The notes beneath the pieces were generated by a model. The model was not told the origin of the DNA. It saw only the letters and a list, made by a program, of their open reading frames with translations, and made no database searches. Shown here one piece after another: positions 15,914-24,728 of a stretch of DNA of 53,268 bases (the stretch's first letter is position 1; the number at the start of each line of letters is the position of its first letter). The translations under genes and the position numbers were made by a program. Source of the DNA: Porphyromonas levii DSM 23370 (GTDB lineage Bacteria > Bacteroidota > Bacteroidia > Bacteroidales > Porphyromonadaceae); NCBI RefSeq assembly GCF_000379925.1, contig NZ_KB904205.1:1-53268 (forward strand), in the 5' to 3' direction.

Positions 15914-17500
15914 TTATTGCTCTACATTCGTTATGTTCTCTGCCTCTGTATTAGGCCCTTTCTTGATAGCATTTAGCATGATACTCAGCTCTGCAATGAG
16001 CATTACCGAGAAGAGCACAAGGAAGAGTATAAAGGTTGTCTTCACAGCACCGGCGGCGATATTGGATACAGCAGCCTGCACTGGTAGCGCATTCTGTATG
16101 GTCCATGGCTGACGTCCAACCTCGGCTACCACCCAACCACATTGGCTTGCGATGTATACGAGCGGTACACTCAGGATGAGTACCCATGAGTACCAGCGCA
16201 TATTGGCAAACTTCTCACGGTCTTTCTTAATGAAGAATATAGGCAATAGGCAGATGAGGATGAAGAGCATCCCCAAGCCTACCATTGTCCTGAAGCTGTA
16301 GTAGAGCATGGGTACATTAGGGATTAGCTCCTCTACGCTCGACATATACCCGTATCCGAAGTGCTCCATATTGGCATCGAGGATGCCCCTTTGGATCTCA
16401 GCTTCAGCCTCATTGCCAATCTCCTTGGCTGCTCGGTAGTCGGCAAGTGCTTGGATTGCCATCTTGCCTCTCTCTATTCGCTCACTCGCAGGTAGAACTA
16501 CTGTGCCATCGTATGCCGTGTAACCCTCTAGGATGTCCTTGATACCTGGGACAAATGCACTAGGGTCGTTGTATGAAAGGATTGAGAGACCATAAGGTAG
16601 CTCTATATTGAGCCCTGCGAGGTAGTCTGGTTTGTCGCTCGCCCAGTCGGTCTTCTTCTTATCGGGGTTTACGATACCAAAGGCACTGAGCGGAGCTTCT
16701 GCGCGCCCTACGTACATGTTCTCCATCGCAGCCAGCTTCATAGGCTGGTGACTAGCTACCTGTCCGGCAGAGAGATGCCCTGTGAAGGCGGTGATGACGC
16801 TCGAGATAAGCCCCAACCAAGCTGCAAGGCGGATGCTCTCAATGGCAAACCTTTGGTTCTTCTTCCTTAGTAGATAGTAGGCACTGATACCCATCACCAC
16901 AATCGAACCAAGAATCCAACTACTGATAACGGAGTGGAAAAACTTAACCACCGCTACAGGAGAAAGGGCTACATCCACAAAGCTCACCATCTCGTGGCGA
17001 ACCGTATCGGGATTGAAGACCATACCCTGTGGGTACTGCATCCAAGCGTTGGCTACCAAAATCCACCATGCCGACATTGTGGCTCCAAAGATAGTGAGCC
17101 AAGTAGCGGTGAGGTGGAACTTCTTGGAGACCTTGCCCCAGCCAAAGAACATAATAGCAAAGAAGGTGGCTTCCATAAAGAAAGCAAACATGCCCTCAAT
17201 CGCTAGCGGCGCTCCGAAGATATCTCCTACGAAGTAACTGTAGTTAGACCAGTTGGTACCGAACTGAAATTCTAGTATCAAACCAGTAGCAATACCGGCA
17301 GCGAAGTTGATGCCGAAGACCTTTTGCCAAAACTTGGCAGCCTCTTTCCAGAAGTCGTCACCCGTGCGGTAGTACTTCGTTTCGGCAAGCGCCATCACGA
17401 TACCCATTCCCAATGTGAGGGGAACAAATAGCCAGTGGTACATCGCCGTCATCGCAAACTGCATGCGCGACCAATCGATAAGTGTACTCGTTAGTAACAT
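15914..17500 (-). CDS. cydA: Cytochrome bd ubiquinol oxidase subunit I
   Basis: This 528-residue subunit carries the haem ligands expected from E. coli CydA: His22 (haem b595/d side), His189 and Met406 (haem b558), the proton-path glutamates Glu102 and Glu110, and the GWVVAEVGRQPW signature. The insert after residue 250 matches the periplasmic quinol-binding Q-loop, which is long as in the E. coli type. The operon begins 334 bases upstream with DUF4492. Confidence 0.96.
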   Translation of the reverse strand: MLLTSTLIDWSRMQFAMTAMYHWLFVPLTLGMGIVMALAETKYYRTGDDFWKEAAKFWQKVFGINFAAGIATGLILEFQFGTNWSNYSYFVGDIFGAPLAIEGMFAFFMEATFFAIMFFGWGKVSKKFHLTATWLTIFGATMSAWWILVANAWMQYPQGMVFNPDTVRHEMVSFVDVALSPVAVVKFFHSVISSWILGSIVVMGISAYYLLRKKNQRFAIESIRLAAWLGLISSVITAFTGHLSAGQVASHQPMKLAAMENMYVGRAEAPLSAFGIVNPDKKKTDWASDKPDYLAGLNIELPYGLSILSYNDPSAFVPGIKDILEGYTAYDGTVVLPASERIERGKMAIQALADYRAAKEIGNEAEAEIQRGILDANMEHFGYGYMSSVEELIPNVPMLYYSFRTMVGLGMLFILICLLPIFFIKKDREKFANMRWYSWVLILSVPLVYIASQCGWVVAEVGRQPWTIQNALPVQAAVSNIAAGAVKTTFILFLVLFSVMLIAELSIMLNAIKKGPNTEAENITNVEQ

Positions 17501-17540
17501 AGATGATTACGTGATTATTAAGTTGTGTTATTATTGTCTC

Positions 17541-17834
17541 TTACTTTTGTCGCTGTTCTGGAGCAAAAACCTCATGCCCATCAGTCGCCGCACTCCTCTG
17601 CTTCAGTTCGTTCACAATATAGTCGCGCTTCCCTTCCTCTGTATCAGATTTTTGTTTCAGGAAGTTTGGGAAAAAGAAAAGCTTCAGTACCCCAAATAGA
17701 ATCAATAGCTTGATGATATTGAGTATCCATAGTGGTTTGCCCCATGTCATAGACTTCAAGCCCTCTTTCCAGAGCCGAATCACTTGTGGGAAAAAGCCTC
17801 CCCATTCACGTCCCTTGCGCTTCTGCTCTTCCAT
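17541..17834 (-). CDS. DUF4492 family small membrane protein preceding cydA
   Basis: A 97-residue protein with one strongly hydrophobic helix (about residues 33-56, LWILNIIKLLILFGVLKLFF) between charged ends. It corresponds to DUF4492, a small Bacteroidetes and Epsilonproteobacteria family found directly upstream of cydA. An AGGAG site precedes the ATG. By position it may be an assembly factor or small extra subunit of cytochrome bd, comparable in role to CydX, but it is longer and not visibly homologous to it. Confidence 0.75.
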   Translation of the reverse strand: MEEQKRKGREWGGFFPQVIRLWKEGLKSMTWGKPLWILNIIKLLILFGVLKLFFFPNFLKQKSDTEEGKRDYIVNELKQRSAATDGHEVFAPEQRQK

Positions 17835-17877
17835 GCTCCTTTTATTATAATTATTCGGTAATGCTTCTATTCGGGTG

Positions 17878-17909
17878 CTAAATTAGAAAGACTTCGGCAT
17901 ATCACCAAA
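17878..17909 (-). promoter_or_regulatory. Promoter of the DUF4492-cydA-cydB operon
   Basis: On the reverse strand TTTG (17909-17906) and TAATTTAG (17885-17878) are separated by 20 bases, close to the Bacteroidetes -33/-7 arrangement TTTG-N19-TAnnTTTG. The -7 box ends 43 bases before the DUF4492 start. Confidence 0.5.
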
Positions 17910-17973
17910 TATTTAACACACTAAGTTGCGTAAATTTCACATTTACACACCCTATTTGCGATTAATGCAGAAA

Positions 17974-18021
17974 AGAGGTGCGCCCTAACTATTTTGCTTT
18001 GCAAAATGTGGACACACCTCT
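17974..18021 (-). terminator. Terminator of the outer-membrane barrel gene
   Basis: AGAGGTGTGTCC and GGGCGCACCTCT, read on the reverse strand, pair over 12 bp with two G-T wobbles and enclose a second hairpin ATTTTGC/GCAAAAT. The outer stem is followed by TTTT. It begins about 20 bases after the barrel gene stop. Confidence 0.7.
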
Positions 18022-18043
18022 CTCGTTGCTTAATTACCCGCTC

Positions 18044-18670
18044 TTAGAAGAGTAGGCGGGCGGTAACAGAGAATCCTTTCTCTCGTGTGGAAAGGAAGTC
18101 ATTAATCACTTTCCCAGCATTCTCGAACTTATAACTATCAGTCATTGCGGCATTGAAGGTAGCAGAGAGCTGTAGATACCTCAGTACCTCCACACCGATA
18201 CCAGCATTGAGGTTCACTCCGAATCTCTGAGCTTTCACATCTTTGATAGCATCAATATTCAGCGCCTCCACATTGGTGTTGAGTGCGAAGTTGAAGCTCG
18301 GACCGGCAATCACGAAGAAGCGAGCAGCTGGGATGCTGAATACATAACCCTTTACATTGACAGGCACCTCGATAAGGTTGCTCCTAAACTTAAGTATCTC
18401 CTTGCTAGCCTGCTCCATAGAAGAGCCCTTCTGACTATAAAGAAGCCCTGCTTCTATAGCTACAGGGAAGATAGGAAGCTCATACTCTACCATTGGTCCA
18501 ATGTGAAAGGCGGTAAAAAGGTCACTCTTGTAGTCTGCGGCCTTAGTGCTAAACTTACTGAAGTTGGCACCGCCCATTATACCCCAACGGAAACCACCTT
18601 GGGCATTGGCACTTATTGTGCTAGCGAGTGCGATGATAGCCACCGCAACCATAGTAATCATTCTTTTCAT
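18044..18670 (-). CDS. Small outer-membrane beta-barrel protein (PorT/OmpX-like)
   Basis: A 208-residue protein with a signal peptide ending near ANAQ, then alternating amphipathic strands such as GFRWGIMGGANFSKF and FGVNLNAGIGVEVL, and a C-terminal aromatic residue (TARLLF) typical of outer-membrane barrels. It fits the outer-membrane beta-barrel 2/PorT-like families common in Bacteroidetes. Its function is unknown. It is monocistronic, with its own promoter and terminator. Confidence 0.75.
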   Translation of the reverse strand: MKRMITMVAVAIIALASTISANAQGGFRWGIMGGANFSKFSTKAADYKSDLFTAFHIGPMVEYELPIFPVAIEAGLLYSQKGSSMEQASKEILKFRSNLIEVPVNVKGYVFSIPAARFFVIAGPSFNFALNTNVEALNIDAIKDVKAQRFGVNLNAGIGVEVLRYLQLSATFNAAMTDSYKFENAGKVINDFLSTREKGFSVTARLLF

Positions 18671-18716
18671 AAATAATAAACCTCTTTATTTGTTCAACAA
18701 AATAAACCGTTTGCCA

Positions 18717-18724
18717 CAAAGATA
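18717..18724 (-). promoter_or_regulatory. -7 promoter box of the outer-membrane barrel gene
   Basis: The reverse strand reads TATCTTTG, a perfect TAnnTTTG match, 47 bases upstream of the barrel gene ATG. Confidence 0.6.
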
Positions 18725-18870
18725 CTATTTTTCGTAAGCCGAGCCACCTTCGCATCAGGGAAAACGCATTAGTAATGACAATTAAGGGGCATATCAGAAG
18801 TGATTTGTTATGGTTTAGGTGAGTTAATTAGACCTGTATGAAGTCATCTTTAGCTCTGTTCTCCTTCTGA

Positions 18871-18990
18871 AAAAGTCAACCACTTAGTGCGCATAGTCAA
18901 GTAAATTAGGAAATAGTAGTCAACAGACCAATGAAACCTCAGGCACGTAAGGTCAACTAGATAGTTAAATTGCCCCGAAAAAGGTCAATT
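18871..18990 (+). repeat. Cluster of five GTCAA direct repeats in noncoding DNA
   Basis: GTCAA occurs in the same orientation at 18875, 18896, 18919, 18952 and 18984, with spacings of 21 to 33 bases and variable A/T-rich tails. The first copy, GTCAACCACTTAGTGC, recurs elsewhere in the window (reverse strand 35169-35184 with one change at the start; 357-369). An inverted copy, GTTGACC, lies near 19043. No gene covers 18671-19276. Confidence 0.5.
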
Positions 18991-19066
18991 AATTCAGGAA
19001 AAGACAGAGATAGTAGGGGAGAAAAACCTTTCACCGCTACCCGTTGACCGCTCTCAGTATACCGCA

Positions 19067-19162
19067 TGACCATTTAATATATACTAATTGATCAGTTTAA
19101 TATATACTAATTGGGTGAATTAATATATATCAAATGGAGTGATTAGTATATATTAAATGGTC
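19067..19162. repeat. AT-rich block of two direct and two inverted copies of an 18-20 bp unit
   Basis: The unit CATTTAATATATACTAATTG lies at 19071-19090 and, with minor change, at 19095-19113. Inverted copies occupy 19118-19137 (diverged) and 19141-19160. The outermost copies form a 21-bp perfect inverted repeat from 19067 to 19162, so the block can fold as a nested hairpin. It lies about 80 bases upstream of the dxr promoter. Confidence 0.75.
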
Positions 19163-19242
19163 GTGTGCTCTATAGAGATGGCTTGGGGTGGATAGGTGAA
19201 AGGCTTATGGAATAGATATCATGCGGTTGGCGAATAAAATGG

Positions 19243-19250
19243 TAAATTTG
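19243..19250 (+). promoter_or_regulatory. -7 promoter box of the dxr operon
   Basis: TAAATTTG matches TAnnTTTG and lies 26 bases before the dxr ATG, giving a very short leader. The -33 element is weak. Confidence 0.5.
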
Positions 19251-19276
19251 CGCCTACTATATACAGATACGGAGAG

Positions 19277-20434
19277 ATGAGAAAAGTAACAATATTGGGC
19301 TCTACTGGTTCGATTGGTACCCAGGCACTGCAAGTGGTAGAGCGTCACCCAGAAGAACTCGGGGTGTATGCCCTAGTGGCGAATAATAGTATAGATCTGC
19401 TCGTTGAACAGGCTCGGAAGTTCCACCCCGAGGTGGTCGCTATAGGTAATGATAAGTTGGTTAAAGAGCTGAAGCGCGCCCTGAAGGGTGAACCCATAGA
19501 GGTGGTGGCGGGAAGGCAGGCTATCATAGAGCTTTCTGCCTCGGTAGAGGCTGATGTAGTGCTGACTGCCATGGTCGGCTTTGCGGGTTTGGAACCCACA
19601 ATTAGTGCGATAGAGTCGGGACGTATCATTGCTCTAGCAAATAAGGAGACGCTAGTGGTGGCTGGAGACCTTATCAAGCGCTTGTGCAAAGCGCATGGAT
19701 CTATGATTTTGCCCGTAGATTCGGAGCACTCAGCTATATTTCAGTGTCTAGTGGGGGAGCAGATGAAAGAGGTGGAGAAGATTTATCTAACGGCATCTGG
19801 TGGTCCTTTTGTGGATATGGCGATAGAGCAGCTTTCGCAGGTGCGGGCTGAGGATGCCCTAAAGCATCCCAATTGGTCTATGGGCCCAAAGGTGACGATA
19901 GACTCTGCCACGCTGATGAATAAGGGTTTGGAGATGATTGAGGCACACCACCTATTCAATGTAGCCCCAGAGGCTATCGAGGTTGTGGTACACCGCCAGA
20001 GTATTGTACACTCTATGGTGGGCTATCGTGATGGTAGCATCAAAGCACAGTTGTCTTATCCCGATATGCGGCATCCAATAGCTTACGCCCTGCTTTATCC
20101 TCATAGGCTGGAGGGGCACAAGCCTTTACTAAAAGTGGAGGATATGGCTAAACTGACTTTCGAAGCTCCAAGGCGAGATGCTTTCCCATGTCTCGACCTC
20201 GCCTATGAAGCGCTTCATAGAGGCGGCACTAGCCCTTGTACGATGAACGCTGCCAATGAGGTGGCAGTGCAGAGGTTCTTACAGGGGCAGATTGGCTTTA
20301 CAGATATTCCTAAGGTTGTGCGCTATACGATGGATAAGGCTCCTGAGCGCAACGTGTCTAACCTTGCGGTATTACAGGATGCCGATGAGGTGGCTAGAGG
20401 CATAGCGCAGGCGTGGTACAGTGGAATCAAATAA
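19277..20434 (+). CDS. dxr: 1-deoxy-D-xylulose 5-phosphate reductoisomerase
   Basis: A 385-residue DXR that converts DXP to 2-C-methyl-D-erythritol 4-phosphate in the non-mevalonate isoprenoid pathway, using NADPH. The N-terminal nucleotide motif GSTGSIGTQ (8-16), the metal-binding VDSEHSAIFQ, and TASGGPF are all present. Length is normal. It is first in a compact run with rseP, mutS2, a DUF4924 gene, rfbD and prfC; the dxr-rseP pairing is common in bacteria. Confidence 0.96.
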   Translation: MRKVTILGSTGSIGTQALQVVERHPEELGVYALVANNSIDLLVEQARKFHPEVVAIGNDKLVKELKRALKGEPIEVVAGRQAIIELSASVEADVVLTAMVGFAGLEPTISAIESGRIIALANKETLVVAGDLIKRLCKAHGSMILPVDSEHSAIFQCLVGEQMKEVEKIYLTASGGPFVDMAIEQLSQVRAEDALKHPNWSMGPKVTIDSATLMNKGLEMIEAHHLFNVAPEAIEVVVHRQSIVHSMVGYRDGSIKAQLSYPDMRHPIAYALLYPHRLEGHKPLLKVEDMAKLTFEAPRRDAFPCLDLAYEALHRGGTSPCTMNAANEVAVQRFLQGQIGFTDIPKVVRYTMDKAPERNVSNLAVLQDADEVARGIAQAWYSGIK

Positions 20435-20449
20435 CTAAGAAATAAATCA

Positions 20450-21769
20450 ATGGGTATACTGATAAAGGTCATACAACTACTCTTATCCCTCTCTATTCTC
20501 GTCTTTATTCACGAGCTGGGACACTTCTTTTTTGCTCGGCTGTTCGGGATTAGGGTAAATAAGTTTTTCCTTTTCTTCGACCTAGGAGGGAAGGCTCTTT
20601 GGCGCCATAAGCCTAAGGGGAGCGATACGGAATATGGTGTAGGTTGGTTGCCACTCGGAGGGTATTGTCAGATAGATGGTATGGTGGATGAGTCGCTCGC
20701 AGTGGAGGGGCTAGAGAGCGAACCAGAGCCCCATCAGTTTAGGAGCCGTCCTATATGGCAGCGCTTCTTAGTGATGATTGGCGGTGTCCTATTCAATGTT
20801 CTACTCGCAACCCTTATCTATGGTGGTATTGCTTATTACTGGGGTAGTGAGAAGTTGCCGCTAAAGAATGTAGGCGACAATCTTGTGTACTCATCTGTAG
20901 GACATGAGATGGGTTTGGAGGATGGTGATCTCCCTGTAGCCGTTGACGGCAATGAGCTCAAGTACTTTGAGGGTACACTGCTTCAGGAAATCGCCAATGG
21001 AGAGCAGCTTACCGTGCTTCGTGATGGGGCTCAGGTAGATATCGAAATCCCCGTAGACTTTATGCGCGCTGTGCTGGCTAGTGGAGAGACCTTCTTCAGG
21101 ATGGATATGCCGGCATTGGTAGATTCTATAGTGATAGGCGGTGCAGGAGCATCTTCAGGTATTGAGAAAGGGGATAAGATTGTGGCGGTCAATGGTACAC
21201 CGATGGATAAGTTCTCCCAGATTATGACTAAACTACAGGAGCTTAGGGGCGATAGTCTTACGCTTTCGCTCCTCCGTGGGGGAGAGGTGATTGCTATACG
21301 TACCTATTCCGACTCTGAGCAAGGTATAGGTATTGCTTTTGCCACACCCAATAAGATATTCATAACGGAGCGCCAGGAGTATGGTCTGCTGGCATCTATC
21401 CCCGCAGGTGTTCGCGAAGCCTATAGGCAGGTTGTGAGTTATGCCGACCAATTGAAGTATGTGGCGACGCCCGAAGGAGCTCAGAGTCTTGGTGGGCTTG
21501 GTACAATGGGTAGTCTATTCCCTTCTACCTTCGACTGGAGAGCCTTCTGGGGCATGACGGCATTTTTGTCGGTCATCTTGGCGGTGATGAATATACTACC
21601 TATCCCCGGATTGGATGGCGGTCATATCATGTTCCTTATCTATGAGGCTGTAGCGGGTCGCCCACCTTCACTTAAGTGGCAGACACGTTTTCAGATTATT
21701 GGTATGATATTGCTGCTGCTACTTGTGCTCTACGCTAATGTCAATGACGTGATAAGGTTCTTATTCTAG
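20450..21769 (+). CDS. rseP: RIP metalloprotease RseP
   Basis: This 439-residue inner-membrane site-2 protease has the zinc motif HELGH (His21, Glu22, His25) in the first membrane segment. It has two PDZ-like regions in the periplasmic middle, with IEKGDKIVAVNG in the second, and the C-terminal NILPIPGLDGGH that supplies the third zinc ligand. It cleaves membrane-bound regulators such as anti-sigma factors and signal-peptide remnants. It begins 15 bases after dxr. Confidence 0.94.
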   Translation: MGILIKVIQLLLSLSILVFIHELGHFFFARLFGIRVNKFFLFFDLGGKALWRHKPKGSDTEYGVGWLPLGGYCQIDGMVDESLAVEGLESEPEPHQFRSRPIWQRFLVMIGGVLFNVLLATLIYGGIAYYWGSEKLPLKNVGDNLVYSSVGHEMGLEDGDLPVAVDGNELKYFEGTLLQEIANGEQLTVLRDGAQVDIEIPVDFMRAVLASGETFFRMDMPALVDSIVIGGAGASSGIEKGDKIVAVNGTPMDKFSQIMTKLQELRGDSLTLSLLRGGEVIAIRTYSDSEQGIGIAFATPNKIFITERQEYGLLASIPAGVREAYRQVVSYADQLKYVATPEGAQSLGGLGTMGSLFPSTFDWRAFWGMTAFLSVILAVMNILPIPGLDGGHIMFLIYEAVAGRPPSLKWQTRFQIIGMILLLLLVLYANVNDVIRFLF

Positions 21770-21771
21770 AA

Positions 21772-24156
21772 GTGGAGCAAGTCAATAGTCTAGGTGTACT
21801 GGAGCAGAAACTGGAGTTCGGACAACTTCGGCAGGAGCTTCGCACCCTTTGCGACAATGAGATTAGCCTCTTCCTCGTGGAGCGTATGGCATTCCTGCCC
21901 GATGGGAAAGAGTTGAGAGGAAGATTGGATCAGCTGTCCGAGATGATGACACTTTTGGTCTCGGGAGCAGAGGTGCCCAGTTTTCGTTTCGGCGCAATAA
22001 GGGAAGCGTTGTTGTCGCTTCGCCCCGAGGGAAGCTATCTACCAGTAGAGTCCCTTCGCCCTCTACGCGACCTCTTGGCGTCTGTAGTGGAAACCAAACG
22101 TATGCTGGAAGAGCGAGAGGAGGATTATCCTGAGCTGTATCGGCTGGCTGAGCGCTTAGATGATCTAGTGGATATACGGAGGCGTCTGCACAACTTGATT
22201 GATGAGGAGGGAGAAATCAAGGATACTGCCAGTCGTACCCTCAGGGAGATTAGAGTGGAGCTTCGGCAGCTGCGAGGCTCGCTCGGGCAGACCATGCAGG
22301 GTATACTGCGCTCAGCTCAGGCGGCAGGTTGGGTAGAGAAAGATGCTACCCCAGCAGTGCGTGATGGACGCTTGCTATTGCCTATCATACCCTCTGCCAA
22401 GAGGGAGATAGGGGGCATAGTGCATGAAGAGTCGTCTACTGGGCGTACCCTCTATCTAGAGCCGGAGCAGATGGTGGTGATGAACAACCGTATACGAGAG
22501 AAAGAGAGCGAGGAGCTGAGGGAGATCGTCCGACTTCTAAAGGACTTTAGCGTGTACGTGAGGAGGGATATGAGGCAGGTACAGCAGGATTGCCAGCTTA
22601 TAGGTATCTTCGACTTTAATAGAGCGAAGGCTAGACTTGCAGAGCGGTTAGAAGCTATTGTGCCACCGATTGCGGATGATGGTATCAGTATGGAGTGGCA
22701 GGTGGCTAGGCATCCTCTTTTGGAACGCCACCTTAGGGAGCAAGGACGTAAGCTAGTGCCCCTAACGCTTAAGCTAGATGGTGAGCAGAGGATACTACTC
22801 ATCTCGGGACCTAATGCGGGCGGTAAGTCTATTGCGCTCAAGACGGTGGGGTTGCTCCAGTATATGCTGCAGTGTGGGCTAGCGGTGCCGATGATGGAGC
22901 ACAGTGAATGTCGCTTCTTCGACAGTGTATTTATCGACATCGGTGATGCACAATCGTTGGAAAATGATCTTAGTACCTATTCCAGTCACTTGCAGAATAT
23001 GAAGCGTGTACTTCGCGAGGCGACGGACAAGAGCTTGATACTGATTGATGAGTTCGGTTCGGGTACCGAGCCTACGATAGGTGGAGCTATAGCGGAGGCA
23101 GTACTAGAGCAGTTCCGACTACGAGGGAGTTTCGGGGTGATTACGACCCATTACGGTAACCTCAAGACCTATGCCGAGCTTCACGACGGAGTGGTGAATG
23201 GCGCTATGCTCTTTGATAGGGGCAAGATAGAGCCTCTCTACGAACTGTATATAGGACAGCCAGGGAGCTCATTTGGTCTGGAGGTGGCACGAAAGATAGG
23301 GATGCCCTCCGAGATTATCGACTATGCGAGTACTTTGGTGGGCTCGGACTACTTGCAGCAAGATAAGTACCTCCAAGATATCATCCGTGATAAGGCGTAC
23401 TGGAAGCGTAAGCGAGAGGAGGTAAAGCGAGCAGAGCGCTCCTTGCAGGAGAAGCAAGCGAAGCTCGATGAGCGCCTAGAGGAACTTACTCAGAAGCGCA
23501 AAGGATTGATAGCGAAAGCTGAGCAAGAAGCGCTACAGATAGTGAGTAGTGCCAATGCCACTATTGAGCGAACCATCCGTGAGATAAAGGAGGCTAAGGC
23601 GGATAAGGAAGCGACCCAGCAAGCTCGTGCTAAGCTGGAGAAGAAAAAGGAGCACCTACACCGTAAGCAGAAGGCAATAGCTATGCCCAAACCTAAGAAC
23701 CAGCCTATAGAAGTAGGTAGTCGGGTGACCCTTGAGGGGGGTAATGAGGTAGGTGAGGTTGTAGAGATCCAAGGCAAGAAGGTGCGGGTACGACTGGGGA
23801 ACCTCACTATGTCGGTGGCGTTGGATAAGCTCTTGCCTACTCAGAGAGCGACAACGGAGGTAGTGGCTAGGAAACCACAGATGATTTCGGAGCAGGCCAA
23901 TGAGAGGAGGCTCAACTTCAAGCCTCAGCTCGATTGTCGTGGCATGAGGGTGGAGGAAGCACTGAGTAGCGTGACTCAGTTTATTGATGATGCTAATCAC
24001 TTCGGTTACTCTCCAGTCCGTATATTACATGGTACAGGGACTGGGGCACTGAAGCAAGCCATTGGAGATTACCTGAGAGGAAACCCTCAGGTTAAGCACT
24101 TCGAGGATGAACATGTAGACCTCGGAGGGGCAGGTATTACAGTAGTAACACTATAG
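21772..24156 (+). CDS. mutS2: Endonuclease MutS2
   Basis: A 794-residue MutS2 with a central ATPase domain, Walker A GPNAGGKS (about 345-352) and the LIDEFGSGTEP Walker B region. A long charged coiled coil covers about 540-640. The C-terminal Smr nuclease domain carries LDCRGMRVEEAL and HGTGTGAL. MutS2 acts on branched DNA and, in some bacteria, on collided ribosomes. The start is a GTG two bases after the rseP stop, followed by a normal MutS2 N-terminus. Confidence 0.95.
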   Translation: MEQVNSLGVLEQKLEFGQLRQELRTLCDNEISLFLVERMAFLPDGKELRGRLDQLSEMMTLLVSGAEVPSFRFGAIREALLSLRPEGSYLPVESLRPLRDLLASVVETKRMLEEREEDYPELYRLAERLDDLVDIRRRLHNLIDEEGEIKDTASRTLREIRVELRQLRGSLGQTMQGILRSAQAAGWVEKDATPAVRDGRLLLPIIPSAKREIGGIVHEESSTGRTLYLEPEQMVVMNNRIREKESEELREIVRLLKDFSVYVRRDMRQVQQDCQLIGIFDFNRAKARLAERLEAIVPPIADDGISMEWQVARHPLLERHLREQGRKLVPLTLKLDGEQRILLISGPNAGGKSIALKTVGLLQYMLQCGLAVPMMEHSECRFFDSVFIDIGDAQSLENDLSTYSSHLQNMKRVLREATDKSLILIDEFGSGTEPTIGGAIAEAVLEQFRLRGSFGVITTHYGNLKTYAELHDGVVNGAMLFDRGKIEPLYELYIGQPGSSFGLEVARKIGMPSEIIDYASTLVGSDYLQQDKYLQDIIRDKAYWKRKREEVKRAERSLQEKQAKLDERLEELTQKRKGLIAKAEQEALQIVSSANATIERTIREIKEAKADKEATQQARAKLEKKKEHLHRKQKAIAMPKPKNQPIEVGSRVTLEGGNEVGEVVEIQGKKVRVRLGNLTMSVALDKLLPTQRATTEVVARKPQMISEQANERRLNFKPQLDCRGMRVEEALSSVTQFIDDANHFGYSPVRILHGTGTGALKQAIGDYLRGNPQVKHFEDEHVDLGGAGITVVTL

Positions 24157-24161
24157 ATATT

Positions 24162-24728
24162 ATGATAGTAGCAGAAACGAAGAGGAGAGAAAACGTAGCC
24201 GAGTATATCCTCTATATGTGGCAAATAGAGGATATCATCCGTGCATTGGAGCTAGATGATGCTAAGATTAAGGAGTATGTGAGCCAAGGTTATCAACTAG
24301 ACCAAGAGCGGATGGATCAGGTGCTGCTTTGGTATCTAACGCTTGCCGACCAGATGAAGGAGCAAGGGATTACCAAGGTAGGACACCTGCGAGCGCTTAA
24401 TGAACTTATGGATGAGCTGCAAGAGCTATCGGCTAAGCTCCTGAGGGAGCCAAGCCAGACGCTTTATTCGTCTGTATACTTTCAGACTCTGCCTAGCATT
24501 ATCCAGCTGAGGGAATTGAGCGGAGGTGAGAATATGGGCGAGATAGAGAGTTGTTTCGTAGGTATCTATGGTTACCTTACTCTTAAGGCAAGAGGCGAAG
24601 AGGTTACTGAGGCTACCGAGGGCGCAATAAAGCAGTTTAGTACCTTCTTGGCTATGCTCGCCGCACGGTTTAGAGAGGTGGAGGAGGGCGAGCTTACGCT
24701 AAATTCTATTCCTGATGACGAGGAGTAA
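24162..24728 (+). CDS. DUF4924 family protein
   Basis: A 188-residue, mostly alpha-helical acidic protein without signal peptide or membrane segment. It matches the Bacteroidetes family DUF4924, which has no known function. It starts 5 bases after mutS2 and its end overlaps the rfbD start by 14 bases, so it is translated within the same operon. No catalytic motif is visible. Confidence 0.7.
   Translation: MIVAETKRRENVAEYILYMWQIEDIIRALELDDAKIKEYVSQGYQLDQERMDQVLLWYLTLADQMKEQGITKVGHLRALNELMDELQELSAKLLREPSQTLYSSVYFQTLPSIIQLRELSGGENMGEIESCFVGIYGYLTLKARGEEVTEATEGAIKQFSTFLAMLAARFREVEEGELTLNSIPDDEE

Noticed and set aside
19067-19162. Possible CRISPR or plasmid-type iteron origin
   Set aside because: Copies are in both orientations with 4-6 base gaps and there is no replication gene nearby; kept only as an inverted-repeat block.
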